DNA from: Bacteroidetes bacterium 4572_112
GTDB taxonomy: Bacteria > Bacteroidota > Bacteroidia > Bacteroidales > UBA1556
Direction of reading: 5' to 3'
Assembly: GCA_002254285.1 (NCBI GenBank)
Contig: NIUZ01000043.1
Location: 1-28,482, forward strand
DNA length: 28,482 nucleotides
The translations under genes were made by a program, and so were the position numbers. This document shows, piece by piece, positions 15,917 through 24,258 of the stretch. Below the pieces are notes generated by a model that worked only from the letters and a program-made list of their open reading frames with translations, was not told the origin of the DNA and did not search any database. Position 1 is the first letter of the stretch. Every line of letters starts with the position of its first letter.

Positions 15917-17164
15917 ATGAATAATGTAAATGTAACTTCAGAAATAGGAAAACTTAATGCCGTAATAGTGCATACTCCTGGTCAAGAGGTAGAAAATATG
16001 ACACCTGCAAATGCTGAAAAAGCATTATATAGTGATATTTTGAACCTTCCTATTTCTAAAAAAGAACATAGTTATTTTGAAACAGTGCTTTCTAAAGTAG
16101 CAAAAACATATCAACTTAAAGACTTATTAGTAGAAGTGTTGGGTAATGATAAGGTAAAGAAGCAGCTTATAGAATCGATGTATGTTGGGGCTGAATTTGA
16201 TACTGTATTGCCTGAGTTATATACTATGGATGCCATAATATTGGGTTCCAAAATGATTGAAGGTCTTGAGATTAGAAACGATAGTCTTACAAATTTTCTG
16301 AAAAGCAAACGATACGCAATTCAGCCACTGCATAATTTCTTTTTTATGCGCGATGCTTCCATAAGTATTGGTAATGAAGTGCTAATTAGTAAGATGGCTG
16401 GGCTTGTGCGTCGTCCTGAGACTAATATAATGAAAGCTATTTTTGAGAATCACCCTGCTTTTAATACAAATACAATAAATATTCCTGATGCAATTAATAA
16501 TAATCCAACCCTGATTGAAGGTGGTGATGTGCATATTGCTCGCAAGGATATTCTATTGATTGGAATGGGTGCTCGCACTAACTCTCAAGGAATAGACTCT
16601 TTAGTTAATTATTATAAAAGCATAAATGAGGAGAAGCATTTTGTTATTCAGGAGCTTCCTTTAATGCCAGAGTCTTTTATCCACCTCGATATGGTTTTTA
16701 CACTTCTCGATAAGGATAAATGCATGGTTTATGAGCCTGTTATAATGAAGTCAACTTCGCTAAAGTGTATTCATATTCATGTAAAGGATGGTGAAATTAA
16801 ATCCATACAAGAACGAGAGAATATTATTAAAGCACTAGAAAAACTAGATATGCCACTCAAACAGGTTATTTGTGGCGGTGCTGACGAATGGAATCAAGAG
16901 CGTGAGCAATGGCATAGTGGTGCTAACTTTTTTAGTTTTGCCCCAGGTAAGGTATTGGGTTATGCTCGTAATGTAAATACTGTTGAGCAAATGAATAAGG
17001 CTGGCTTTGAAATAATTACTGCTGCTGATGTTGCTGACGGAAAAGATAGCCCCGATAATTACGATAAGTGTTTTGTAACAGTTGAGGGTTCAGAACTTGC
17101 TCGCGGTGGCGGTGGTGCTCGCTGTATGACAATGCCTGTTAATAGGGATAAAGTGGAATGGTAA
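15917..17164 (+). CDS. arcA: Arginine deiminase
   Basis: This 415-aa protein of the guanidino-group-modifying superfamily hydrolyses L-arginine to citrulline and ammonia. All expected active-site blocks are present: FMRDAS (143-148, Asp146), EGGD (201-204), HLDMVF (256-261, His256) and the nucleophile Cys403 in ARGGGGARCMTMP. Length fits bacterial ArcA (about 410). No carbamoyltransferase, carbamate kinase or arginine/ornithine antiporter lies nearby, so the full ATP-yielding pathway is not encoded here. It is probably a single-gene transcript with its own promoter and terminator. A palindromic mobile element sits 3 bp after its stop codon, before the terminator, so it would be part of the mRNA 3' end. 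Confidence 0.92.
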   Translation: MNNVNVTSEIGKLNAVIVHTPGQEVENMTPANAEKALYSDILNLPISKKEHSYFETVLSKVAKTYQLKDLLVEVLGNDKVKKQLIESMYVGAEFDTVLPELYTMDAIILGSKMIEGLEIRNDSLTNFLKSKRYAIQPLHNFFFMRDASISIGNEVLISKMAGLVRRPETNIMKAIFENHPAFNTNTINIPDAINNNPTLIEGGDVHIARKDILLIGMGARTNSQGIDSLVNYYKSINEEKHFVIQELPLMPESFIHLDMVFTLLDKDKCMVYEPVIMKSTSLKCIHIHVKDGEIKSIQERENIIKALEKLDMPLKQVICGGADEWNQEREQWHSGANFFSFAPGKVLGYARNVNTVEQMNKAGFEIITAADVADGKDSPDNYDKCFVTVEGSELARGGGGARCMTMPVNRDKVEW

Positions 17165-17167
17165 TAA

Positions 17168-17328
17168 TACCAATTTGATATCAAAATACGGTATAAATAA
17201 ATTGGAATATATTTTCCTATTAGAAGGTAAAAAATATTTGCATAGCCGGTAGCTATTGAAATATTTTTTAAGGTAGTAATAGGGAAATAGAAACGATTTA
17301 TATGGCGTGTTTTGGTGTTAATTTGGTA
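17168..17328. mobile_element. MITE-like palindromic element, copy 2 (full length)
   Basis: This 161-bp element can fold end to end into one long imperfect hairpin: the first 80 or so bases match the reverse complement of the last 80 at roughly three positions in four. Ends are TACCAATTTG and TTAATTTGGTA. It is flanked by direct repeats TAA (17165-17167 and 17329-17331). It has no ORF, so it must have been moved by an enzyme encoded elsewhere. Confidence 0.82.
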
Positions 17329-17349
17329 TAAAACAATAATTATATGCAG

Positions 17350-17384
17350 AAAAGAGTTAAGCTATAAGTTTAACTCTTTTTTTT
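17350..17384 (+). terminator. Rho-independent terminator after arcA
   Basis: AAAAGAGTTAA (17350-17360) pairs perfectly with TTAACTCTTTT (17370-17380) and is followed by more T. It is separated from arcA by the palindromic element. Confidence 0.85.
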
Positions 17385-17543
17385 GTGCTCAGTAATAACA
17401 TGGCTTTGTGCATAAGTTCTAATTTGTGGGCTTATACAAAAAGTCTATAGTGCTACTTTTGAGCATGGAAGTGTAACTTAGTTTCTGAGCAATAATAATT
17501 GGTTGTGGCGATAAGCTTTTATGCAAATCAAATAATTTATAGA

Positions 17544-18542
17544 ATGAATAGAATACGAATTATCATAATATTACTTTTTGTGATTTTTGCAAATGAGATC
17601 TTTGCACAAAAAATGACACCTCAGCAATATGTCGAAAGGTTTAAACTGACCGCTATACATCATCGTTTTGAATATGGAATCCCTGCAGCAATAACTTTAT
17701 CTCAAGGAATACTAGAGTCTGGAATAGGAGGAAGCTACCTTGCTGTAAATGCCAATAATCATTTTGGAATAAAATGCCATTCCGATTGGAAAGGTAAGCG
17801 TATTTATAAGGATGATGATGCTAAAGATGACTGCTTTAGGGTTTATAAAAATGCTGATGATTCATATACTGACCATGCATTATTTCTAACAGGTAAATCG
17901 CGTTACGAATTTCTGTTTAGTTATAAAATAACAGATTATAAGAAATGGGCAAAGGGTCTTAAGAAAGCTGGTTATGCCACTAATCCTAAATATCCTACTC
18001 GATTAATTGATATTATTGAGAAGTATGATTTGTCCAAATATGATAAAGTTTCGAAGAGTGAATATGAGCAAATGCTAGAACAAAGCTCTGGAAATAAAGT
18101 AATAGCTGCAGTTGCAGTTGGTAAGGATGAAACAAAGGATACTTTATTTGTAAAGGAAATTGTTGTTAGTGAAAAAGTGCAGAATAAAAACAAAAAGCAT
18201 GCTATACTATATCATAATAGGGTGAAATCTATTATTGTACATCAAAATGAGAGTGTTGTTGATATTGCTAGGAAATTTGATATACATCCGAGGCGTATTT
18301 ATAAGTATAATGATATGCAAAAAGGTACTGAGTTAAAATCTGGTATGCGTATTTATTTGCAACCCAAGAGAAGTAAGGGTGATGTGAAATATCATATTGT
18401 AAAAAGAGGAGAAACGCTTTGGAGTATTAGTCAGCAGCACGGAATAAAGTTGAAATCACTGCGAAAAAGAAATTACCTATCAGAGAAAACGAAAATCAAA
18501 ACTGGTACAAAATTGTATTTGCAAAAAAAGAAACCACTATAA
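17544..18542 (+). CDS. Secreted LysM glucosaminidase (peptidoglycan hydrolase)
   Basis: The 332-aa product starts at ATG 17544, which places a signal peptide (residues 1-21, ending IFAQ) at the N-terminus; a longer in-frame start at 17499 would bury it. Residues about 24-165 match the FlgJ-type N-acetylglucosaminidase domain (GH73-like), with the probable catalytic Glu58 in SQGILESG, then NNHFGIKC and TDHALFL. Two LysM peptidoglycan-binding modules follow (about 229-273 and 283-328, the second starting YHIVKRGETLWSISQ). It probably trims the cell wall from the periplasm. A possible -7 box TACTTTTG lies at 17454-17461. The barrel-protein gene starts 66 bp downstream and may be co-transcribed. 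Confidence 0.9.
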   Translation: MNRIRIIIILLFVIFANEIFAQKMTPQQYVERFKLTAIHHRFEYGIPAAITLSQGILESGIGGSYLAVNANNHFGIKCHSDWKGKRIYKDDDAKDDCFRVYKNADDSYTDHALFLTGKSRYEFLFSYKITDYKKWAKGLKKAGYATNPKYPTRLIDIIEKYDLSKYDKVSKSEYEQMLEQSSGNKVIAAVAVGKDETKDTLFVKEIVVSEKVQNKNKKHAILYHNRVKSIIVHQNESVVDIARKFDIHPRRIYKYNDMQKGTELKSGMRIYLQPKRSKGDVKYHIVKRGETLWSISQQHGIKLKSLRKRNYLSEKTKIKTGTKLYLQKKKPL

Positions 18543-18608
18543 TTATTGATTTTGGTTATTAAATTATTAATTACATTTGTAAACTTAAGCATTATTAAAT
18601 TTGTTAGA

Positions 18609-19151
18609 ATGAAACTATTAAAATATATATTTATCACCTCAATACTTTTGGTAGCATTACAAGGAGTAAGCCAAGAGCAAAAATCGTATTCAAGTTTTTT
18701 TGATAAGTTACAGTGGGGAGGTAATTTAGGATTATCCTTTGGTACTAGAACTTATATTCAAGTGGCTCCAGTTTTATATTACGAAGTAGTTGATGATTTG
18801 ATTTTGGGAGCAGGAATAGATTATACATACTTTAAGGATAAAGGTTATCATAATTATTACATCGAAGGTCACTCATGGTCACCAAGGATTTTTGCGCGAT
18901 ATTTTCTTCTTGATGATTTTTTTATTCATGCCGAATATCAACAATATTATTATAAAAATAATTACAGTAATCAGGCATATACTAGCGATTGGATGTGGTC
19001 CGAACCAGGATATTTTGCTGGAGGAGGCTACCGTCAATGGATGGGGCAGAATTCCTATATGTTTGTAATGTTATTATTCGATTTGCAAGAAACAGAGTTG
19101 AATTTTGGTATAAATCCTCGTATACAAATGGGTTTTGCTGCAGGTTTTTAA
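18609..19151 (+). CDS. Probable outer-membrane beta-barrel protein of unknown function
   Basis: ATG 18609 is chosen because it opens directly into a signal peptide (MKLLKYIFITSILLVALQG, cut near SQ). The mature part, about 155 residues, is made of alternating hydrophobic/polar strands rich in Tyr, Phe and Gly (WGGNLGLSFGTRTYIQVAP, DLILGAGIDYTYF, RIFARYFLLDDFFIHAEYQ) and ends in Phe, as barrel proteins do. Proteins of this kind are common and uncharacterised in Bacteroidota. It follows the glucosaminidase gene by 66 bp with no terminator between, so the two may be expressed together. Confidence 0.75.
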   Translation: MKLLKYIFITSILLVALQGVSQEQKSYSSFFDKLQWGGNLGLSFGTRTYIQVAPVLYYEVVDDLILGAGIDYTYFKDKGYHNYYIEGHSWSPRIFARYFLLDDFFIHAEYQQYYYKNNYSNQAYTSDWMWSEPGYFAGGGYRQWMGQNSYMFVMLLFDLQETELNFGINPRIQMGFAAGF

Positions 19152-19260
19152 TTATTCTAAAAACCTTAATTGTACTACTCTTTTTTTTATGGGAGATTAC
19201 TACTTACCTCATTAAATTTGCAGTTGAAACTGTTTTATAAACGAATAGGTATATAAACCA

Positions 19261-19278
19261 ATCTGCCGACAGGTAGAT
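19261..19278. repeat. Short hairpin ATCTGCC-GACA-GGTAGAT
   Basis: A 7-bp stem with one G-T wobble pair and a 4-nt loop in the gap between convergent genes. It is more GC-rich than its surroundings. It has no T-run. It may be a dispersed palindromic repeat, but only one copy is visible here. Confidence 0.4.
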
Positions 19279-19344
19279 AATTAAACAGAAATAGTAATCA
19301 AAAGTAAATTAAGATCCATTAAAATAATAGTATAGTTTCTTAAA

Positions 19345-19869
19345 CTAACTCTCAGTTTCCTTATACCATCCAGCATACATATGGTAGCTGTCTGATATTC
19401 TATTAATCTCACCTTTGGTTAATTCAGGATCCAGATCTTTAATTTTTTTTGCAGGAGTACCAGCGTATATTGTACCGCTTTCTACAACAGTGTTTTTTGT
19501 AACCACAGCTCCAGGAGCTATTATGCAGTTGCTCTCAACCACAGCTTTATCCATAACTATAGCACCCATTCCAATAAGCACATCATCATGAATAGTGCAT
19601 CCGTGTATTACAGCATTGTGAGCTATTGATACATTATTTCCAATAGTTGTAGGGCAGGTTTTATAAGTAGCATGCACAGTTGCATTATCCTGAATGTTCA
19701 CATTATTTCCAATACGGATTGAGTGCACATCGCCTCTAATTACTGCAGAATACCATACGCTACAATCATCACCCATTACCACATCACCAACTACAACTGC
19801 TGTTTCTGCAAAAAAACAGTCTTTACCAAATTTAGGACTCTTGCCTAACAAATCTCTAATAATTGCCAT
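19345..19869 (-). CDS. Gamma-carbonic-anhydrase-like hexapeptide-repeat protein
   Basis: This 174-aa protein folds as a left-handed beta helix: hexapeptide repeats run through residues about 15-140 (IGNNVNIQDNATVHA, IGNNVSIAHNAVIHG). The three metal-ligand histidines of the gamma-CA family are in place: H66 (TVHAT), H84 (SIAHN) and H89 (VIHGC). The Arg/Asp pair in IRGDV (R45, D47) is also kept. The family (YrdA/PaaY group) includes true carbonic anhydrases and proteins of unknown activity, so catalysis is not certain. The ATG at 19867-19869 overlaps the last 14 bp of tilS, so the two are translationally coupled. Confidence 0.88.
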   Translation of the reverse strand: MAIIRDLLGKSPKFGKDCFFAETAVVVGDVVMGDDCSVWYSAVIRGDVHSIRIGNNVNIQDNATVHATYKTCPTTIGNNVSIAHNAVIHGCTIHDDVLIGMGAIVMDKAVVESNCIIAPGAVVTKNTVVESGTIYAGTPAKKIKDLDPELTKGEINRISDSYHMYAGWYKETES

Positions 19870-21187
19870 TATATTTAAGTTTTATTATTCGTTTTGTATC
19901 TTTTGTTATAGAATATCTATTATCAATTCTATGACCAATAATCCAAATTATATTTTCTCCTGAGCATAATAATTTTATCTGCTCTTTTTCTATTCTAGGG
20001 ATTTTATTGTCAATAAAGAAATCACTAAGAAGTTTCTTGGTTTTCATTCCCAAAGGTTGGAATGAATCCCCTTTTTGCCAATTTCTTATTTTTAATGGAA
20101 ATTTAAGCTTATCACCATCAATAAAAGCAAGAGCCTTATCATTAATCTTATAGTTTCCGTTATAATTATCACTTAGGTTGATATTAGTATCTTGCCAATC
20201 TGATTCCTCTAACGATTCAATAATTATCTCATTTTTCTCTATTATAGTATTCTTAGGTCTAAGGCTAAGATTATTTCTGTCAATAAAAATTTCGTACTTA
20301 GAACTTTGAATACTTGCACCAACTTTCTTATTATTTATAAGGTCAATAATTTCGTTTATGTGTGTATTCTGAAAACCATAATCTTTAAGACAATAATAAA
20401 GAATCAGTTTTGGCGAATGATTAGAAAATAACTTATTCAAATCAATAAGTATACGATCTTTATTATTGCTTATAATATTATCTATTGCTTTATTAATATG
20501 AAATAAGGCAAAATCCTCAACCTCTTGCAACTGTTGAATCGAAGTATTAAGGCTTTCACTAAAATCGCTACGTAAGCTTTTAAATTCTGGTAAGATATGA
20601 TGCCTTATGTAGTTTCGCTGATATTTATCTGATGCGTTGCTAGAATCTTCTCTATATGGAATACTTTCCTTTTTAATAAAATCCTCTATTTTACTTCTTG
20701 TGGAAAACATAAGTGGTCTAATAATATCGTCTTTATTAATACTTATGCCGTGCATGCCAGCAATACCTGTTCCTCGTAATAGGTTTATAAAAAAGGTCTC
20801 TACTTGATCATCGAGGTGATGAGCAACTGCTATTTTTGAGTAGTTATTCTCTTTCAAAAGGGTAGCAAACCATTCGTATCTTAACTCTCGAGCAGCCATT
20901 TGAGTGCTTATTTTATGCTCATCTGCAAACTCATTGGTGTCGAAAAATATTTGATGGAATTTTATGTTGTTTTTAGTACAATAATTCTTTACAAAAAGAC
21001 TATCACCGTCACTTTCATTACCCCTTAAATTGAAATTGACATTGGCCACAGCAAAGTTATAATTGCTCTTTTTAAAGAGGTAAAGCATGGCCATAGAGTC
21101 CATTCCACCACTTACTGCCAATAGAATATTAGGCTTATTGTGAGAAGGGATTACGTGTTCCGTAAAAATATTAAATTCCTTAAACAT
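19856..21187 (-). CDS. tilS: tRNA(Ile)-lysidine synthase
   Basis: This 443-aa enzyme attaches lysine to C34 of the tRNA that reads AUA codons, using ATP. The N-terminal PP-loop SGGMDS (26-31) and the following NVNFNLRGNESDGD, HHLDDQVETFFINLLRGTG and YQRNYIRHHILP blocks are diagnostic for TilS. The C-terminal part (about 350-443) carries the WQKGDSFQPLGM and IWIIGHRID motifs of the TilS C-terminal domain. A promoter -7 box (21192-21199) ends only 4 bp before the ATG, so the mRNA is probably leaderless. The gamma-CA-like gene overlaps its 3' end. Confidence 0.96.
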   Translation of the reverse strand: MFKEFNIFTEHVIPSHNKPNILLAVSGGMDSMAMLYLFKKSNYNFAVANVNFNLRGNESDGDSLFVKNYCTKNNIKFHQIFFDTNEFADEHKISTQMAARELRYEWFATLLKENNYSKIAVAHHLDDQVETFFINLLRGTGIAGMHGISINKDDIIRPLMFSTRSKIEDFIKKESIPYREDSSNASDKYQRNYIRHHILPEFKSLRSDFSESLNTSIQQLQEVEDFALFHINKAIDNIISNNKDRILIDLNKLFSNHSPKLILYYCLKDYGFQNTHINEIIDLINNKKVGASIQSSKYEIFIDRNNLSLRPKNTIIEKNEIIIESLEESDWQDTNINLSDNYNGNYKINDKALAFIDGDKLKFPLKIRNWQKGDSFQPLGMKTKKLLSDFFIDNKIPRIEKEQIKLLCSGENIIWIIGHRIDNRYSITKDTKRIIKLKYNGNY

Positions 21188-21191
21188 GCAG

Positions 21192-21199
21192 CGAAGTTA
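21192..21199 (-). promoter_or_regulatory. -7 box of tilS, giving a leaderless start
   Basis: The minus strand reads TAACTTCG within TACTAACTTCGC, 4 bp before the ATG. Transcription would start at or next to the start codon. Confidence 0.5.
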
Positions 21200-21218
21200 G
21201 TAAAAATATGGGCATAAA

Positions 21219-21242
21219 AAAAGCTGCCCAAGGGCAGCTTTT
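21219..21242 (-). terminator. Rho-independent terminator of the T9SS cargo gene
   Basis: AAAAGCTGCCC (21219-21229) and GGGCAGCTTTT (21232-21242) form a perfect 11-bp stem, 20 bp after the stop of the 642-aa protein gene. On the minus strand it ends in a T-run. The tilS promoter region lies directly beyond it. Confidence 0.88.
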
Positions 21243-21261
21243 ATATGTATTATTGATTGAA

Positions 21262-23190
21262 TTATCTTACAATCATTTTCTTAGTTACTTGAGAGTTTCC
21301 AGCAGTTACAGTATAGAAATAAATACCGCTTGATAAGTTGCTAGAGTTAAAGTTGATAGTAAAGCTACCTTGAGCTCTTTTACCATAGTTCATTTCATAA
21401 ACACTTTGTCCAGTAATATTAATCACGTTAATGCTTACATTAGAAGCTTTATCTAGGTTAATATCAATTTGTGTGTTACCACTAAATGGGTTAGGACGGT
21501 TTTGAGAAACACTTACTATATTATCAATACTAGATTTGAAACCAGGATTAGTTACAAAATCAGCATCCATAAAACTAATACCTTTTACATAAATGTGAGT
21601 AATTGCATCGATTGGGTCAGCACCTTTTTCAATTTTAGTAACAGGAATATTGTAAGTTCCATTATCAGAACCAATAATGTCTGACATATAATGGAAGAAG
21701 AAATCACCATAGAAACTTGTACCATCAGTAAAGTTAGTAGGGTTAGTTTGTTTTCCAGTTAATACGTCTATGCCAACAGCATAAAGGTCTGGGAATAAGT
21801 TGATAGGGAAACCATCAGCACCAATTGGAGCAATAGTTGTATCAGAATCAGTCCATGAAGCAAAAACTTTTGTTCCATCAGCAGTTTTACCTGCTTGAAG
21901 ACGTAAATCCCAACCTATATCACCATATCCACCTTCAGTATCATCAACTTCTGCAGTGTATATATCACCTATATGACGAGCATCCCAACCAGAGGCAGTT
22001 GTATATACATCAAAGATAGGGTTAGACATAGTACCATTAGCTACAAAATAAGTATAACCAAGTGAATCGTTACTATTAGAAAAAGCAGCCTTAACAAGAC
22101 CCATTATGTGTAAGTCACCATTAACATCAACTACACCATCCATATTGAAAGAGAAAGAAGGACGACTATAAGTAAGTCCTTGCATTGGTTGTAGATAATC
22201 AGTAATTGTAGTTAGACTAGAAAAATCAAAGATTGGCATCATAGTCCATGTTGTACCATTATCAGTTGTTTTCCAAACGATTGGTTGGTATGAGCGGTTA
22301 TCAGTAGTTGCATCACGACCAGTTGTCCAGTAGTAACCAGTAACTCCGTCAGCAGACCAAGCAGTATTCCAGTAAGCGCTAAATAAATCGCTGTTATCAG
22401 TATCTTTAGCAAAAGAAGTAATGTGAGTAGCAACTTTAGACCAATCAAAGCTGTTATTTGTAGAATTAAATGCAGCATTCATCATATATACTGTATCATG
22501 AATTAGTACATCACCAGTTAATGTATAAGTACCACCAATAACGTGTAATTTATTGTCAGAAGTAACAGTAAAACCACTACGCATCAATGCACCGTTAGTG
22601 CTCATGTCATAAGTGTTTGTCTGTAATGTACCATCAAATTTTTGACTTCCTTGGAATGCAACATTCCAGTCAGTTCCATCATGAACAGGACCAACATAAG
22701 CAGTAAAAGCGTTAGCAACATCAGTATTACCTGCTGGATTATAAATAATTCCACCTGGGTAACGATTGTTTCCAACAGTTCCATTTGGGTAACTCATAAT
22801 TCCTGTCCAAGTGTCTCCACCATCTGTAGAATAAGTAGTTGCAATATCTCCTGAGGAAACAGCTGCAGTTCCACTATAATCTTCACCAACTTTAGTACGG
22901 TGAGTAAATTGAATAAGACCTAAGTCTTCGTTCATAGTTAAACAGCTTTGCTGCTCAACAAGCATAGTGTATACGTTATTTGAATAACCTAAAGTTACAC
23001 CAGTTAATGCACCTTTATTCGACTTCATAGTCTGAACAGGTCCGGTAGAACTTTGAGATTCTTGATCAGAAAAGTTGATTTGCTCTTTTACAAAATTGTT
23101 TTTCTGAAATTCAGCCTTTTTAGAAAGACTTTGAGCAAAAGAAAGCGTTCCCACTCCTAAAGCTAATGCGAATAGTAATCCTTTTTTCAT
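21262..23190 (-). CDS. Secreted sialidase-like beta-propeller protein with T9SS C-terminal sorting domain
   Basis: The 642-aa protein has a signal peptide (1-19, ending LSFAQ). Two Asp-box motifs of the BNR/sialidase type, STDGGDTW (121-128) and TTDNGTTW (308-315), point to a beta-propeller fold. The last 80 residues are a classic type A sorting domain of the type IX secretion system: VSQNRPNPFSGNTQI at about 560, a NITGQSVYE strand, LSSGIYFYTVTAG, and a C-terminal KKMIVR. It should therefore be exported through the outer membrane and be surface-attached or released. No sialidase active-site set (the FRIP Arg, Tyr/Glu pair) could be identified, so enzymatic activity is not claimed. It has its own -7 box at 23266-23273 and its own terminator. 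Confidence 0.88.
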   Translation of the reverse strand: MKKGLLFALALGVGTLSFAQSLSKKAEFQKNNFVKEQINFSDQESQSSTGPVQTMKSNKGALTGVTLGYSNNVYTMLVEQQSCLTMNEDLGLIQFTHRTKVGEDYSGTAAVSSGDIATTYSTDGGDTWTGIMSYPNGTVGNNRYPGGIIYNPAGNTDVANAFTAYVGPVHDGTDWNVAFQGSQKFDGTLQTNTYDMSTNGALMRSGFTVTSDNKLHVIGGTYTLTGDVLIHDTVYMMNAAFNSTNNSFDWSKVATHITSFAKDTDNSDLFSAYWNTAWSADGVTGYYWTTGRDATTDNRSYQPIVWKTTDNGTTWTMMPIFDFSSLTTITDYLQPMQGLTYSRPSFSFNMDGVVDVNGDLHIMGLVKAAFSNSNDSLGYTYFVANGTMSNPIFDVYTTASGWDARHIGDIYTAEVDDTEGGYGDIGWDLRLQAGKTADGTKVFASWTDSDTTIAPIGADGFPINLFPDLYAVGIDVLTGKQTNPTNFTDGTSFYGDFFFHYMSDIIGSDNGTYNIPVTKIEKGADPIDAITHIYVKGISFMDADFVTNPGFKSSIDNIVSVSQNRPNPFSGNTQIDINLDKASNVSINVINITGQSVYEMNYGKRAQGSFTINFNSSNLSSGIYFYTVTAGNSQVTKKMIVR

Positions 23191-23265
23191 GTGTAATAAA
23201 TTTGGTTTAACTTAATTAATTTCTGTGTAAAATATGTGTGTAGTTATAGAACACATATTAATATA

Positions 23266-23273
23266 CAAAGATA
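23266..23273 (-). promoter_or_regulatory. -7 box of the T9SS cargo gene
   Basis: The minus strand reads TATCTTTG, a full consensus match about 75 bp before the ATG. No good -33 TTG is present at normal spacing. Confidence 0.5.
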
Positions 23274-23483
23274 TGAAAAAAAATAAGTATTAATATGAAA
23301 TGATTGTTTTTTTTTATTTTTGTCAAAGGGTTCTATATAAAGCCTTAATACCTTTGTTTTGCCTTTTGATGTATAGGGTACAAAGTTTTTTGTTTGGAAT
23401 AGACGTTTAGTAAACAACGATATATTTATTATGTTTTTTGATAGCTTTAATTTAAATAGCTAAACATATAATGTATATTTTAA

Positions 23484-23491
23484 TATATTTG
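23484..23491 (+). promoter_or_regulatory. -7 box candidate for the gene at 23603
   Basis: TATATTTG is a consensus match. No clear -33 TTG is visible. The alternative box is TACCTTTG at 23349-23356, with a TTTG at 23319-23322, 26 bp upstream of it. Confidence 0.35.
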
Positions 23492-23602
23492 CATTATAAA
23501 TCATAATATAGGAGTTAATTTGCTAAGGTAAAAGATCAACGATCATGAGTTGAGATTAACTAATTTAAGTTGTTTATAATGAATTCATAGAAGTGTCAAA
23601 TA

Positions 23603-24247
23603 ATGATAATAAGAAATAAGTTTAAAATATTATTCTCAATCTTTCTGTTTCTGGGAGTTGCAAATTTTGCTTTTAGCCAACGTATTATAACCAATAATAT
23701 TAGTTACGACGAAGTTCTTAAATATGAACAAAAGCTAAATTCAAAAAACATAACAATTGAGGTTGAAAATAATGAAGACTTTATTATTTATAATAAAAAT
23801 GATGTTTATTATCCATTTTCAGCGAGCTTAACCCCCCCAATAGAATTTTTAAGGACAGTTAGTGACTTTCATATAGATCCAAAAATAAAATACTATTTTG
23901 ATAGGCAAGGAAAAAAACTCTTATTTGTTGAAATGCACTGGAGTCCTCAAAATAATTTAGATATTTTTAATAGATCATTTTTAACCGAACTTGACAGGGT
24001 CTTAAATGAAGAGTCATTAAAGAAAGGTAAGTATAAAAGTTTCTATAATAAATTAAATAAGAAACTTACCTCCATATATGGTAAGCCCACAAAGCGTATT
24101 AAAGTAAAAAAGTGGGAAGCCTATAATTCTGATGGTTGGCGCTACGAATGGTCAACTGATATGCTTAAAATTACAACAGAATTGCGAATGCCTAAAGAAG
24201 GTTTTGTAGACCTAATTTTTATTAATTACACAATTGGCTTTAAATAA
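23603..24247 (+). CDS. Secreted protein of unknown function
   Basis: The 214-aa product opens with a signal peptide (residues 1-26, ending FAFSQ) and has no other membrane segment, so it is probably periplasmic. I do not recognise a family. Visible features are a mixed alpha/beta body, a lysine-rich middle (about 135-170, LKKGKYKSFYNKLNKKL) and aromatic-rich ends (GWRYEWSTDMLKI). SIYGKP followed by a W-x-A strand resembles small periplasmic proteins that compare two strands around a Gly-Lys-Pro turn, but this is too weak to name. The ATG at 23603 fits the signal peptide. The broken membrane-protein gene follows 11 bp later and was probably in the same transcript. Confidence 0.65.
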   Translation: MIIRNKFKILFSIFLFLGVANFAFSQRIITNNISYDEVLKYEQKLNSKNITIEVENNEDFIIYNKNDVYYPFSASLTPPIEFLRTVSDFHIDPKIKYYFDRQGKKLLFVEMHWSPQNNLDIFNRSFLTELDRVLNEESLKKGKYKSFYNKLNKKLTSIYGKPTKRIKVKKWEAYNSDGWRYEWSTDMLKITTELRMPKEGFVDLIFINYTIGFK

Positions 24248-24258
24248 ATTATATAACT

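Larger units (their letters stand above)
23191..23602. other. 412-bp divergent intergenic region
   Basis: No ORF is visible. It holds one minus-strand promoter and two plus-strand -7 candidates: TACCTTTG at 23349-23356 and TATATTTG at 23484-23491. The second leaves a leader of about 105 nt before the hypothetical gene at 23603. Confidence 0.5.

Noticed and set aside
18989..19240. 83-codon plus-strand ORF
   Set aside because: It overlaps the barrel-protein gene in another frame and lacks any start or motif support.
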